A stretch of DNA of 64,000 nt from Desulfobacter hydrogenophilus (lineage in GTDB: Bacteria > Desulfobacterota > Desulfobacteria > Desulfobacterales > Desulfobacteraceae). The DNA is taken from NCBI RefSeq assembly GCF_004319545.1, contig NZ_CP036313.1, forward strand, positions 4,280,501 to 4,344,500. Reading direction: 5' to 3'. This document shows, piece by piece, positions 25,197 through 34,236 of this stretch (within the stretch, counting starts at the first letter, position 1; each line of letters starts with the position of its first letter). Below the pieces are notes generated by a model. It made no database searches. It was not told the DNA's origin and worked only from the letters and a program-made list of their open reading frames with translations. Made by a program: the position numbers and the translations under genes.

Positions 25197-26375
25197 GTGA
25201 CCGATATGCCGTATACCCCTGAAGATGTTATAATGCTGGCCGCATATGTTCTATTGGCGCTGGTGTGTTCGTTCCTTTGTTCCGTTGCCGAGGCGGTGTT
25301 ATTAAGCATCACGCCTTCTTACATCGAAGCATTGGGGGAACGCAACCCAAAACATGCGGCACGCTTGCGCAAGCTGAAAAACGACAAGCTGAATCAGTCC
25401 CTTTCCGCCATTTTAACTTTAAACACCATTGCCCATACAGTGGGCGCCATTGGCGCAGGCGCCAAAGCCACCGTGGTATTCGGCAACGCATGGTTCGGCC
25501 TGTTTTCAGCGATCATGACGCTTATGATTCTCTTTCTTTCCGAGATTGTTCCCAAAACCATCGGCGCGGTTTACTGGTCCATCCTTGAGGTTCCAACCGC
25601 TCGGTTTGTTCAATCACTGATCGTGATCCTCTATCCTGTGGTCTGGATTTCCGAAAAACTGACAGCCTTTATTTCCCGTAGGAAGGTTGTCAACAATTCC
25701 AGCAGAGATGAGCTGATCGCCATGGCCTCCCTGGGGGTCAAAACCGGACAGCTTCACAGTAAAGAGTCGAGAATCATCGAAAACCTCCTTCGATTCGAAA
25801 CACTTAAACCATCGGATATCATGACCCCGAGAACCGTTATTTTTGCGCTGCCTGAAGACATGAAAATCAGAGATGCCTGGCCCATCATCAGCCGAAAACC
25901 CTTTTCACGAATACCTATTTATACAGATAGCGTGGACAGCATCACCGGATTTATTCTCAAGGATGACGTATTGATCCACTCGACACAGGATTATGTAGCC
26001 CCCGGAATTCAAGGCCCAAAAAAGAACAATGAACGCTCAATACCCTTATCTGCAGAATATCCCCGGAATGGCAATTCATTTTTGTCAACCGGAGAAGTGC
26101 TGAATGTTTTAAAACGGGAAATACTCACTGTTCCAGAGTCCATATCCGTGACGTCTCTTTTTGAACAATCCTTGAAAAATCGCCACCATATTGCGGTTAT
26201 CGTTAATGAACATGGTGGCACCGAAGGTCTGGTGACCCTTGAGGATTTGATTGAAAGCATTATTGGCATGGAGATCGTTGATGAGACTGACCGCGTAGAA
26301 GACATGCGCATCCTTGCGAGAAAACGATGGGTCAAGCGTGCCAAAAAAATGGGGATTAAAGATTCTTCGATTTAA
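25197..26375 (+). CDS. CNNM/CorC-type membrane protein with CBS domains
   Basis: 392 residues. The N-terminal half has about four membrane segments and the DUF21/CNNM block (SFLCSVAEAVLLSITPSYIE; LNTIAHTVGAIGAGA; LFLSEIVPKTIGAVYW). Residues about 210-375 hold a CBS pair (MTPRTVIFALPE; NEHGGTEGLVTLEDLIESII), which usually binds adenosine nucleotides. Relatives export or transport Mg2+ or Co2+. No C-terminal CorC/HlyC transporter-associated domain is seen. Starts at GTG 25197. Confidence 0.88.
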   Translation: MTDMPYTPEDVIMLAAYVLLALVCSFLCSVAEAVLLSITPSYIEALGERNPKHAARLRKLKNDKLNQSLSAILTLNTIAHTVGAIGAGAKATVVFGNAWFGLFSAIMTLMILFLSEIVPKTIGAVYWSILEVPTARFVQSLIVILYPVVWISEKLTAFISRRKVVNNSSRDELIAMASLGVKTGQLHSKESRIIENLLRFETLKPSDIMTPRTVIFALPEDMKIRDAWPIISRKPFSRIPIYTDSVDSITGFILKDDVLIHSTQDYVAPGIQGPKKNNERSIPLSAEYPRNGNSFLSTGEVLNVLKREILTVPESISVTSLFEQSLKNRHHIAVIVNEHGGTEGLVTLEDLIESIIGMEIVDETDRVEDMRILARKRWVKRAKKMGIKDSSI

Positions 26376-26487
26376 ACCGAAATGCCGCATGTTTCGTTTT
26401 CAGCTCCGGCAGACTTGTTACATTTAGGTTAAAAGTCAGATATTTATCTTGACCACATATAACTGAAATGATATAGACAGTGGTTTT

Positions 26488-26507
26488 ATTGTCCTGAGCT
26501 GGACAAT
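26488..26507. promoter_or_regulatory. Perfect dyad upstream of rpsF
   Basis: ATTGTCC (26488-26494) and GGACAAT (26501-26507) separated by TGAGCT, followed by a TATAAT box at 26540-26545. It could be an operator or leader hairpin for the ribosomal operon. I could not fit it to the S6:S18-binding leader motif. Confidence 0.4.
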
Positions 26508-26583
26508 AAGCGTAACTGTTTTGTCCTTGCTCCGGGTTATATAATAAGGTTGATCCGGGGCTTTATATCCACAAGGAGGAAAA

Positions 26584-27105
26584 ATGAGGAAGTACGAAAC
26601 CGTATTCATTTCTGATTCGGACATGTCGGATCAGGCCCGTGAAGAGCTACTAGAAAGAGTCAGAAGTATCATTGAGAGAGAAAATGGTATTCTTCTGAAC
26701 GTTGATGAATGGGGCTTGAAAAAATTGTCCTATGAGATCAAAAAGAAACTGCGCGGATACTATGTTTGCTTGACTTACGGCGGAACCGGAGCACTGGTTA
26801 CAGAGCTTGAAAGAAATTTTCGTTTAAGTGATTTTATCATGAAGTTCATGACCATCCTTATCACGGAACACGTCACCGAAGAGTCTCTTAGACAAGAAGC
26901 TGAAGAGGCCAAAGCGGCAGCCCAGCAAGCTGAAGAATCAGCCACAAAAGCAGAAGCGGTACCCCAGGAAGCAGAAGTAAAAAAAGATCAAGGGGACGCG
27001 GAAGAAACAAGTGATAAAGCTGAAGAGAATGCAGATGATCAGGATGATGCGCAAGAGACAGAATCTAAAAAGACATCTGAACCTGCCGAAGAATCCAAGG
27101 AATAA
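26584..27105 (+). CDS. rpsF: 30S ribosomal protein S6 with acidic C-terminal extension
   Basis: 173 residues. Residues 1-100 are canonical S6 ([35 protein letters not shown]), a 30S platform protein that pairs with S18. Residues about 100-173 form an extension rich in Glu, Ala, Lys and Asp ([20 protein letters not shown], then [11 protein letters not shown]), longer than the short Glu tail that RimK extends in E. coli. A strong site (AAGGAGG) precedes the start. Heads rpsF-rpsR-DUF2232-rplI. Confidence 0.94.
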   Translation: MRKYETVFISDSDMSDQAREELLERVRSIIERENGILLNVDEWGLKKLSYEIKKKLRGYYVCLTYGGTGALVTELERNFRLSDFIMKFMTILITEHVTEESLRQEAEEAKAAAQQAEESATKAEAVPQEAEVKKDQGDAEETSDKAEENADDQDDAQETESKKTSEPAEESKE

Positions 27106-27128
27106 TTCAAGCACAAAGGAGATCAAGT

Positions 27129-27386
27129 ATGTATAAAGGTCAGAGAGGCGGCGGAAAAAACAGATTCTATCAGCGCCGGAAAATCTGCAGGTTCTGCGTG
27201 GACAGCTCCATGGAACTTGACTACAAAAATCCCAAAGCACTCAAGCAGTTCATTACTGAACGGGGCAAAATCATTCCCCGCCGCATCACAGGGACCTGCG
27301 CCAAACACCAGCGCAAGCTGACAGTGGCCATCAAGCAGGCTCGGCAGATTGCACTTTTGCCCTTTGTGGGTCGTCCCTTAAATTAA
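27129..27386 (+). CDS. rpsR: 30S ribosomal protein S18
   Basis: 85 residues. The N-terminus is short and Gly/Arg-rich; the conserved core [20 protein letters not shown] to [20 protein letters not shown] is S18. It binds the 30S platform next to S6. Three Cys (two in CRFC) suggest the zinc-binding form. 23 nt after rpsF, with AAAGGAG before the start. Confidence 0.96.
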   Translation: MYKGQRGGGKNRFYQRRKICRFCVDSSMELDYKNPKALKQFITERGKIIPRRITGTCAKHQRKLTVAIKQARQIALLPFVGRPLN

Positions 27387-27417
27387 AATAAAAAAGATTT
27401 TCACAGGTTTTTGGGAT

Positions 27418-28350
27418 ATGCCGTTATCCATAACACACCCGGCTTTCATCAGGGAAACTTTGACAGGCATTCTTTTTTGTCTATTGATTTATGGCGTGGT
27501 GTTTGCGTCCCCCCTGCTTGGTGTGTTTGTTCTTCTGTTTCTGCCCCTGCCGGTGCTTTTTTACCGTCTTAAACTTGGCAGAAACAGTGGGGCATTTATT
27601 GCTGCAGCAAGTTTTTTTATACTCGTTCTTATGGCCAAAGGCTTCGCTTTTGACACACTTTACTTTGGGTTGCTTCTGGCAACCGGTATGGTTTTAGGAG
27701 AATGCCTTGAGCGGCATATGAGTATTCAAAAAACCATGGGTCTGACCGCTCTAATAGCGGCTGGCGCTGTCGTTTTAGTGCTTATGATCTACACCATCAG
27801 CCAGGGACGGACATTATCCGCCTTAATGACGGATTACATAAATCAGTCTTTAAGTATTGCCAAACAGCTCTCTCCTGAAATCGGAATGAATCAGGATATG
27901 ACCCAAAAGCTGATATCATCCATGATGATTGTCATGCCGGGCATGTTCATGATTTCTTTTATAACAACCCTGTGGTTGAATATCCTGATTATCAGAAAGA
28001 TTTTAAAATACAAGGGTATCACCCTCAAAAGCATTGAACACTTAAATCGATATAAAGCGCCGGACATGCTGGTCTGGGTATTTATCGGTTGTGCAATGGC
28101 TTTAATGATTCCCACAGGCCCCGTGAAAATATTTGGCATCAACTGCCTGATTGTTTTAATGCTTGTCTATTTTTTTCAAGGAATTGCAGTTGTCTCCTTT
28201 TTTTTTCAGAAAAAAAACACACCCATGGCTTTGAAAGGATTTTGCTATTTTCTCATTGCCGTACAGGTGTATGTTTTAATCCTTGTCATTGTTCTTGGTT
28301 TTTTTGACCACTGGATTGATTTCAGGAAACTTTCTGCATCACGAAAATAA
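27418..28350 (+). CDS. DUF2232 (YybS-like) membrane protein
   Basis: 310 residues with about eight transmembrane helices (first near FIRETLTGILFCLLIYGVVF; last near LIAVQVYVLILVIVLGFFDH). The pattern and its place between rpsR and rplI match the DUF2232/YybS family. The biochemical role is unknown. Starts at ATG 27418, 31 nt after rpsR, in the ribosomal-protein operon. Confidence 0.85.
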   Translation: MPLSITHPAFIRETLTGILFCLLIYGVVFASPLLGVFVLLFLPLPVLFYRLKLGRNSGAFIAAASFFILVLMAKGFAFDTLYFGLLLATGMVLGECLERHMSIQKTMGLTALIAAGAVVLVLMIYTISQGRTLSALMTDYINQSLSIAKQLSPEIGMNQDMTQKLISSMMIVMPGMFMISFITTLWLNILIIRKILKYKGITLKSIEHLNRYKAPDMLVWVFIGCAMALMIPTGPVKIFGINCLIVLMLVYFFQGIAVVSFFFQKKNTPMALKGFCYFLIAVQVYVLILVIVLGFFDHWIDFRKLSASRK

Positions 28351-28395
28351 AATATATGCCGAACCGTAAAATTACGGCCGGATTGGAGGTTTACA

Positions 28396-28854
28396 ATGAA
28401 AGTAATATTAAAGGAAACCATCGACACTTTGGGTATCGCTGGTACCGAGTGCAAAGTGGCGGAAGGATATGGACGCAATTATCTGCTGCCCCAGGGTAAA
28501 GCGGTTATTGCAACCCCTGCCAATCGCAAAGTTATGGAGCAGGCCCGGGCTAAACTTGAACTTCAGATTGCAAAAGAAAGAAAGATTGCCGAAGAGATGG
28601 CAGCAAAAGTCAAAGAAGTTGCGATTACAATCAAGGCCAAGGTCCGCGAGGAAATTTATCTTTACGGTTCTGTAACCTCCCATGACATCAAAGATGCTCT
28701 GGATGCACAGAATGTTGAAGTTGAACGCCGTGCCATTCTCCTTGCAGAACCTATCAAGGAGACCGGTGAATACAAGGTACCCATCCGTTTATATAAGGAT
28801 GTTGAACCGGAAATCACCGTAACGGTTGTAGCAGAAGATAAACAGGAAAAATAG
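28396..28854 (+). CDS. rplI: 50S ribosomal protein L9
   Basis: 152 residues: N-terminal rRNA-binding domain (MKVILKETIDTLGIAGTECK, GYGRNYLLPQGKA), a long connecting helix and the C-terminal domain (LYGSVTSHDIKDAL, EPIKETGEYKVPIRLYKDVE). Binds 23S rRNA at the base of the L1 stalk. GGAGG precedes the start. Confidence 0.97.
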   Translation: MKVILKETIDTLGIAGTECKVAEGYGRNYLLPQGKAVIATPANRKVMEQARAKLELQIAKERKIAEEMAAKVKEVAITIKAKVREEIYLYGSVTSHDIKDALDAQNVEVERRAILLAEPIKETGEYKVPIRLYKDVEPEITVTVVAEDKQEK

Positions 28855-28866
28855 TTCCGACATATG

Positions 28867-28906
28867 CCTGCAGAATTTTGGAATCCAAAGTTCTGCAGGT
28901 GTCTTT
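28867..28906 (+). terminator. Long hairpin between rplI and dnaB
   Basis: An uninterrupted 15-bp stem (28867-28881 with 28885-28899; one G-T pair) with a 3-nt loop, followed by TGTCTTT. The stem is very stable but the U-run is weak. It probably reduces or processes transcription between rplI and dnaB rather than fully stopping it. Confidence 0.65.
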
Positions 28907-28917
28907 AAAGGTCATTG

Positions 28918-30297
28918 ATGGCAAAAAAAGAATCCGTTCAATCAGATCATCTGCTTAATCGTACCCCGCCCCATGATACAGATGCAGAAGCCTCACTTCT
29001 GTCCGCCATCTTTATAAATAATGACAGCCTGTTTGACATTATTGAAATCCTCAAACCCGATGATTTTTATAAAGGGGCGCATAAAAAAATTTTCAGGGCC
29101 ATCACAGAACTTTCCAAAAAAGAGGAACCTGCTGACCTTGTGACCGTTGCCAATCACCTTAATGAAAAGAATGAATTGGAAGGGGTTGGCGGACCTGCTT
29201 TTCTTGCAGCCATTTCCGATGCAGCACCGGTGGCGGTCAATGCCGTGCATTATGCCAGGATCATCCGTGAAAAATCAACGTTGCGGCAGCTTATCAATGC
29301 ATGCTCTGCGACCATTGAGCGCTGCCTTGAAGACAAAGGTGATTTTAAAGATATACTTGATGAGTCCCAGGGATCAGTCCTGAAAATTGCCGACCGGCAG
29401 TCCGGCAGTCCTTTTAGGCCCCTATCAGAGCTCATCAACCTGAACATTGACCAGTTAGAAGAGCTGCAGGGCAAGGAAGGTGGACTTGCAGGACTTTCGA
29501 CCGGGTATCCAAGGCTTGACAGAATCACATCCGGACTACAGCCTTCGGATCTTATTATTCTGGCTGCCCGCCCCTCCATGGGAAAAACCGCATTTGCCCT
29601 GAATATTGCCAGAAATGTCGCATTTCACTACCGCAGACCCGTGGCGGTATTTTCCCTTGAAATGTCCAAAGAACAATTATCCATGCGGCTGTTAACATCC
29701 GAAGCACGGGTGGATGCCAACCGGCTACGCAGCGGGGTGTTCAGCCCCGAAGACTGGCAGAATTTTACGGATGCGGCAGGCGTTCTCAATGAGATTCCAA
29801 TTTTCATTGATGATACACCGGCCATATCGGTTATGGATCTTCGGGCCAAATCCAGGAAACTGTTCCAAGTTAATAAAGACATTGGATTAGTGATCATTGA
29901 TTACCTGCAGTTAATGAAATCATCCATCCATTCTGATCGAAGGGATCTTGAAATTGCCGATATTTCAAGGTCGTTAAAATCCCTTGCCAAAGAACTTAAG
30001 ATTCCGGTTCTCGCGCTATCCCAATTGAACCGTGCCCTTGAACAACGCTCGGACAAACGGCCCATGATGTCTGATTTACGCGAATCAGGCGCCATTGAAC
30101 AGGATGCGGATATTATCTCCTTTATTTACCGGGACGAGGTCTACAATAAAGAGCCGGATAACCCCAAAAAAGGAACAGCAGAAATCATTGTTGCCAAAAA
30201 TCGTAACGGGAGTATTGGTACTGCACACATGGTATTCAACGGCCAGTACACCCGGTTTGAGGAACTGGCACCCGAAGCCTATCAGGGATTTAAATGA
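28918..30297 (+). CDS. dnaB: Replicative DNA helicase DnaB
   Basis: About 459 residues from ATG 28918 (an in-frame TTG lies just before). The N-terminal domain that binds primase begins PPHDTDAEASLLSAIFI. The RecA-like helicase domain has Walker A RPSMGKTAFALN, VFSLEMSKEQLSMRL, Walker B LVIIDYLQLM and the DLRESGAIEQDAD arginine-finger region. It unwinds DNA at the fork. The last 4 nt overlap hflX. Confidence 0.96.
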   Translation: MAKKESVQSDHLLNRTPPHDTDAEASLLSAIFINNDSLFDIIEILKPDDFYKGAHKKIFRAITELSKKEEPADLVTVANHLNEKNELEGVGGPAFLAAISDAAPVAVNAVHYARIIREKSTLRQLINACSATIERCLEDKGDFKDILDESQGSVLKIADRQSGSPFRPLSELINLNIDQLEELQGKEGGLAGLSTGYPRLDRITSGLQPSDLIILAARPSMGKTAFALNIARNVAFHYRRPVAVFSLEMSKEQLSMRLLTSEARVDANRLRSGVFSPEDWQNFTDAAGVLNEIPIFIDDTPAISVMDLRAKSRKLFQVNKDIGLVIIDYLQLMKSSIHSDRRDLEIADISRSLKSLAKELKIPVLALSQLNRALEQRSDKRPMMSDLRESGAIEQDADIISFIYRDEVYNKEPDNPKKGTAEIIVAKNRNGSIGTAHMVFNGQYTRFEELAPEAYQGFK

Positions 30298-31910
30298 AAC
30301 GCATTGTCTACGGCACCCTTGACGGGCTGAACAAAGCCCAGATAAACCGGATTGAAAATCTTTACAACCTCAAATCACCACCGGAATATATTCTTTCCCG
30401 GCAGGCAGCCATCGAAATTGTTGCCATCAGCCGGGATATCCGCCGCCAGATCGGCCTTCTTCTGGAACGAAACGGAAAAGTCATCTGTGTCATTGCGGGA
30501 GAACCCCATCGCATCGTTATCCCCGTGACACCGGATTTTCAACCCGGCCCTGGCCGACTTAAGGGGCTGCGCTGCATCCATACGCATCTATCCCACGAGC
30601 CCTTGACACGGGATGATCTCACCGACCTTGCCCTTCTGCGCCTGGATTACATCACCGCCATCTGCCTGAATGCCGATGGGACCCCTGGTCCTGTGTACTC
30701 CGCGCATATTCTGCCAGATCCCAAAGCAGATCCATACAGAATACTTCCCGGCACATCCCTTGACCATCTCAATATAGACTGCCAGTCTCAAATTTTTGAA
30801 CTTGAATCCGAACTTTCCCAACACAACCGTCAGCACAGCCCGGGAACCAGCCGGGAAAATGCTTTTTTGATCAATGCGGCAACCCAAGAGGTCAATTCTG
30901 CACACGTCTCTATGGATGAGCTCAAGGAATTGTGCAAGACAAGCCGGATCAACGTGGTGGGCAAAGCCATCCAGCAAAGAAAAAAAATTGACCCTAAGTT
31001 TGTGGTGGGCAAAGGCAAATTATCAGAACTGATTATCAAGGCCATCCAGAATTATGCCACAATGCTAGTCTTTGACCGGGAACTGAGCCCTTCCCAAATA
31101 CGATCCATCACCGATTTTGTGGAGATGAAGGTCATTGACCGTACCCAGCTTATACTCGATATTTTTGCCAAACAGGCCAAATCCAGTGAAGGCAAATTTC
31201 AGGTGGAACTGGCCCAGCTGGAATATATGCTGCCCCGCCTGATCACGAAAAATACGGCCATGTCCAGGCTGACAGGTGGAATTGGCGGCAGAGGCCCTGG
31301 AGAAACTAAACTTGAGGTGAACCGCCGTCGTGCACGGGAGCGTATCACCAGGCTGAAAAAAGAAATTAAAAAAATCCGCAAACAGCGTACCCAGCAAAAA
31401 GCAATGCGAAATAGAAAGGCGCTGCCGGTCATTTCCATTGTAGGATATACCAATGCCGGTAAGTCAACGCTACTCAACACCCTGACCCAGAGCAACATTA
31501 TTGCCGCAAATCGGCTGTTTGCCACCCTGGACCCCTCCTCACGAAGGCTGAGGTTTCCCCGGGATAAGGAAGTGATCATCACAGATACCGTGGGCTTTAT
31601 CCAGAATCTGCCCAAGGAGCTTTTAGAAGCATTTCACGCCACTTTAGAGGAACTTGAGCAGGCAGATGTCATACTTCATGTTATTGATATTTCAAACCCC
31701 AGGTACATGCAGCAAAAAGAAACCGTGGACCAGTTGCTGAACTCTTTGAACCTGAATAAAATCCCCACATTGTATGTATTCAATAAAATGGACCTGGCTG
31801 ATTTGGAAAATTTTGATTCACCCTGGCTGTTAAACCAGGGAATTGTGATTTCAGCACAAAAAAAATCAACGCTTACCCCTTTGGTTGAAAAACTCGAAGC
31901 CATGGTATAA
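30294..31910 (+). CDS. hflX: Ribosome-associated GTPase HflX
   Basis: 538 residues, longer than the roughly 430 of E. coli. The first 190 residues form an N-terminal extension, then the HflX-specific domain (INVVGKAIQQRKKIDPKFVV, GKGKLSEL; VFDRELSPSQIRSI, TGGIGGRGPGETKLE), and the G domain with G1 GYTNAGKSTLLN, G3 DTVGF and G4 NKMD. It splits stalled 70S ribosomes in stress. It overlaps dnaB by 4 nt. Confidence 0.94.
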   Translation: MKRIVYGTLDGLNKAQINRIENLYNLKSPPEYILSRQAAIEIVAISRDIRRQIGLLLERNGKVICVIAGEPHRIVIPVTPDFQPGPGRLKGLRCIHTHLSHEPLTRDDLTDLALLRLDYITAICLNADGTPGPVYSAHILPDPKADPYRILPGTSLDHLNIDCQSQIFELESELSQHNRQHSPGTSRENAFLINAATQEVNSAHVSMDELKELCKTSRINVVGKAIQQRKKIDPKFVVGKGKLSELIIKAIQNYATMLVFDRELSPSQIRSITDFVEMKVIDRTQLILDIFAKQAKSSEGKFQVELAQLEYMLPRLITKNTAMSRLTGGIGGRGPGETKLEVNRRRARERITRLKKEIKKIRKQRTQQKAMRNRKALPVISIVGYTNAGKSTLLNTLTQSNIIAANRLFATLDPSSRRLRFPRDKEVIITDTVGFIQNLPKELLEAFHATLEELEQADVILHVIDISNPRYMQQKETVDQLLNSLNLNKIPTLYVFNKMDLADLENFDSPWLLNQGIVISAQKKSTLTPLVEKLEAMV

Positions 31911-32005
31911 GGCTCATTATCATTTTTTACCAAAACCCGGGTTGAAAAAAAGAGACATATACTTTAACATATTTAACATAAAAACCACTTGCCTTGGAAT
32001 TTCAT

Positions 32006-32224
32006 ATGGAAATACGATTAGACCGGTTAATGGAAGAAGAAAATATCAAAGAAGACTCAATGGACGTTCCAGACTGTTTTGGGGAATTTGATAAAAACTG
32101 CAGACTCTGTTTTGATTATTGCGCGATATCCATAAAATGCTGCGTTATGCAGTCCCGTCATCCCAAAATTGATATTTTGGAAAAGCTTTTGATCTACAAT
32201 GATTACGCAGTAAAACCCAACTGA
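32006..32224 (+). CDS. Small cysteine-rich protein
   Basis: 72 residues from ATG 32006 (the frame also opens at TTG 31994). It contains six Cys, five of them in the segment NCRLCFDYCAISIKCC, which suggests a metal-binding or redox module. No family is recognised and the ribosome-binding site is weak. It lies between hflX and the convergent dnaA. Confidence 0.5.
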   Translation: MEIRLDRLMEEENIKEDSMDVPDCFGEFDKNCRLCFDYCAISIKCCVMQSRHPKIDILEKLLIYNDYAVKPN

Positions 32225-32320
32225 TTATTTGTTTTCAATGATTCCAATAAAAAGGGTATCTTGTGGGCTCAGAACTTGGGAAAAAATTAAATCCACCATT
32301 TTGTTTGCCGTATTCTTCGT

Positions 32321-33724
32321 TTAAAACCCACCTGCTTCAAGTTTGTTGGTCAGATATGTAACCTGCTCGTAACGTTGACCTTTTTGCTTCATTTCCTTTT
32401 CAACCGCATTGACGGAATAGATCGCTGTTGCATGGTAACGTTTAAAACTGGCCCCAATTGTTTTTATGGGTTGGTCGGTATATTTCTTTGATAGAAACAT
32501 TGCCACCTGGCGGGGTTTGACAATGCGGTGTTTCCTGGATTTAGAGATAAGTTCTTGTTCAGAAACATCAAATGCGTCACAGACCAGTTTTTTGATCAGA
32601 TCAATGGTTATGCGTTTTCGCGTCCCATTCATTTTTCCAAGCACACGCCTGGCAAGCTCAACGTCAATGTTCCGCTTCATCAGCTGCCCCCTGGTAACAA
32701 CGCTTAAAAGCGCACTCTCAAGCTGGCGGACATCACTACACGCCTCTTGGGCAATATATTCGGTCACAGGTGTGGGCAAAACACACTGAATGGCCTTGGA
32801 TTTCTTGTTTAAAATTTTTACCCGAGTGGCAAAATCAGGCGCTTTGATCTCCGTAACGACCCCCATATTCAGCCTGGATTTTAGGTTTTCGTTTAATTTA
32901 GGGATCTCATCAGGTCGGTCGCATCCTGAAAAAATAATTTTCTTATCGGCATCAATCAGATAGTCCAGGGTCATGGCAAGCTCTTTTTGGGTGGCGGACT
33001 TTCCGGTCAGAAAATGAACATCTTCCAGGATCAGCACATCACATTTAAGGCGGTATTTTTCCTTAAACCGGTCAATACTATTATTTCTTAAGGAATAGAT
33101 CATTTCATTGGTAAAATCCTCGGCCGTGACATAAAAAACCCGCTGGCCCCCATTATGCGTGAGCATATGATGGCCGACAGCCTGGGACAGATGGCTTTTT
33201 CCAAGACCTGTCTTGCCCAGAAGAAAAAGCACTCCAGTTCCGTTAAGCTTCCCCTGAGCCAGATATAAAGAGGCCGTATAGGCAAAGCTGGAATTGTCCC
33301 CCACAACAAAATCATCAAATGTAAAATTCTTTTTAAGCATGCGCCCGCAATTAAATGCCGGGGTCATACCGGGAAGCTGCGGATGAAATTCTGCCGGTAC
33401 ACTGTTAGCTATCGGGATGACGGGCAGCACCCCAGTTGTTTTTTGTGCCCGGCCTTTTTGAGTCTGGCCGGAACCTGATTTTATTTTTTTTTTGCCTACC
33501 TCAAATTCAATGCGGACTTTATGCCCCAACCGCAAAAAACCGTCTTCAAAATACCCCATATAGTTCTCTTTGAGCCGTTTGACATAGAAATCATTGGGCA
33601 CCGACAGAACAATAGTTTCAGCATTGTGGGCGGATAATATCACGGGTTCAATCCACATTCGGTAACAATGGTCTGGAACTAATTCTTTAATATGTGATTT
33701 TACTTCTTTTAAAAACGAATCCAT
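32321..33724 (-). CDS. dnaA: Chromosomal replication initiator DnaA, divergent
   Basis: About 467 residues from the ATG at 33724; twelve residues further upstream in frame are not DnaA-like. Domain I (DSFLKEVKSHIKELVPDHCY), linker, AAA+ domain with Walker A LGKTGLGKSHLS and Walker B VLILEDVHFL, then the DNA-binding domain IV with RIVKPRQVAMFLSKKY. The DnaA signature that is normally RDHTTV reads RYHATA, so residues that contact DnaA boxes differ. It may be the sole DnaA of a lineage with altered boxes, or a paralogue. dnaN is not adjacent. Confidence 0.88.
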   Translation of the reverse strand: MDSFLKEVKSHIKELVPDHCYRMWIEPVILSAHNAETIVLSVPNDFYVKRLKENYMGYFEDGFLRLGHKVRIEFEVGKKKIKSGSGQTQKGRAQKTTGVLPVIPIANSVPAEFHPQLPGMTPAFNCGRMLKKNFTFDDFVVGDNSSFAYTASLYLAQGKLNGTGVLFLLGKTGLGKSHLSQAVGHHMLTHNGGQRVFYVTAEDFTNEMIYSLRNNSIDRFKEKYRLKCDVLILEDVHFLTGKSATQKELAMTLDYLIDADKKIIFSGCDRPDEIPKLNENLKSRLNMGVVTEIKAPDFATRVKILNKKSKAIQCVLPTPVTEYIAQEACSDVRQLESALLSVVTRGQLMKRNIDVELARRVLGKMNGTRKRITIDLIKKLVCDAFDVSEQELISKSRKHRIVKPRQVAMFLSKKYTDQPIKTIGASFKRYHATAIYSVNAVEKEMKQKGQRYEQVTYLTNKLEAGGF

Positions 33725-34236
33725 TGAGCAATACAAAGCCTTCCAAACAATACAAAGCAAAGCCGATAATATAAAGTAACGCGGCTAATAATTAGGATTG
33801 ACATTAACAGTGGTTATAATGATTGTAGTATTTTGATTTGAGGTTTTATGTGAATCTGATTGATTGGTCAAATGTGATAAAGATAGTTAGGCCTCAGTTA
33901 GAAAAACGTGTGGTATATTTTCTCAACGACCTGTTTTTATAACATTTTTTTTGTGGAACAAACGAAATGCGTTCTGATTACAATAGGTTCGACAAATCCC
34001 TATTTTCAAAAGGTATTTTTTGAAAAATTAAATATTCGCAAAGAATGTAAAAAAAATTTTCTTCGATTTTTACCGATTTTCTGTGAATTTCTTCAAATTA
34101 AACAAAAGTCTAAAAAACCGATCAACCCTCAAATTTATAAGGGTTTCACAAATTCATTCCTAAATTGTATTTACACCCTGTTTAGTCAATAGTATATTTT
34201 TTGAATTTAACATATAAATGAAAGTAATATCTAATT
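33725..34236. other. 512-bp AT-rich region upstream of dnaA and pdxA
   Basis: Strongly AT-rich, no convincing gene; a 94-codon frame (33908-34192) looks spurious. Sequences that are near, not perfect, matches to DnaA boxes appear (TGTGGAACA near 33952, TGTGGTATA near 33908, TGTGATAAA near 33872). It could contain a replication origin or simply the dnaA promoter region; the evidence is weak. Confidence 0.35.

Noticed and set aside
26376..26583. S6:S18-binding leader motif before rpsF
   Set aside because: A CCG trinucleotide and short stems are present but I could not fit the required bulge; the TATAAT box also overlaps the candidate region.
33981..34012. tRNA-like GGTTCGAC segment
   Set aside because: The T-loop-like GGTTCGAC is not accompanied by acceptor, anticodon or D arms at the right distances.
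33908..34192. 94-codon frame upstream of pdxA
   Set aside because: Extremely AT-rich with no family-like features; looks like chance in low-complexity DNA.
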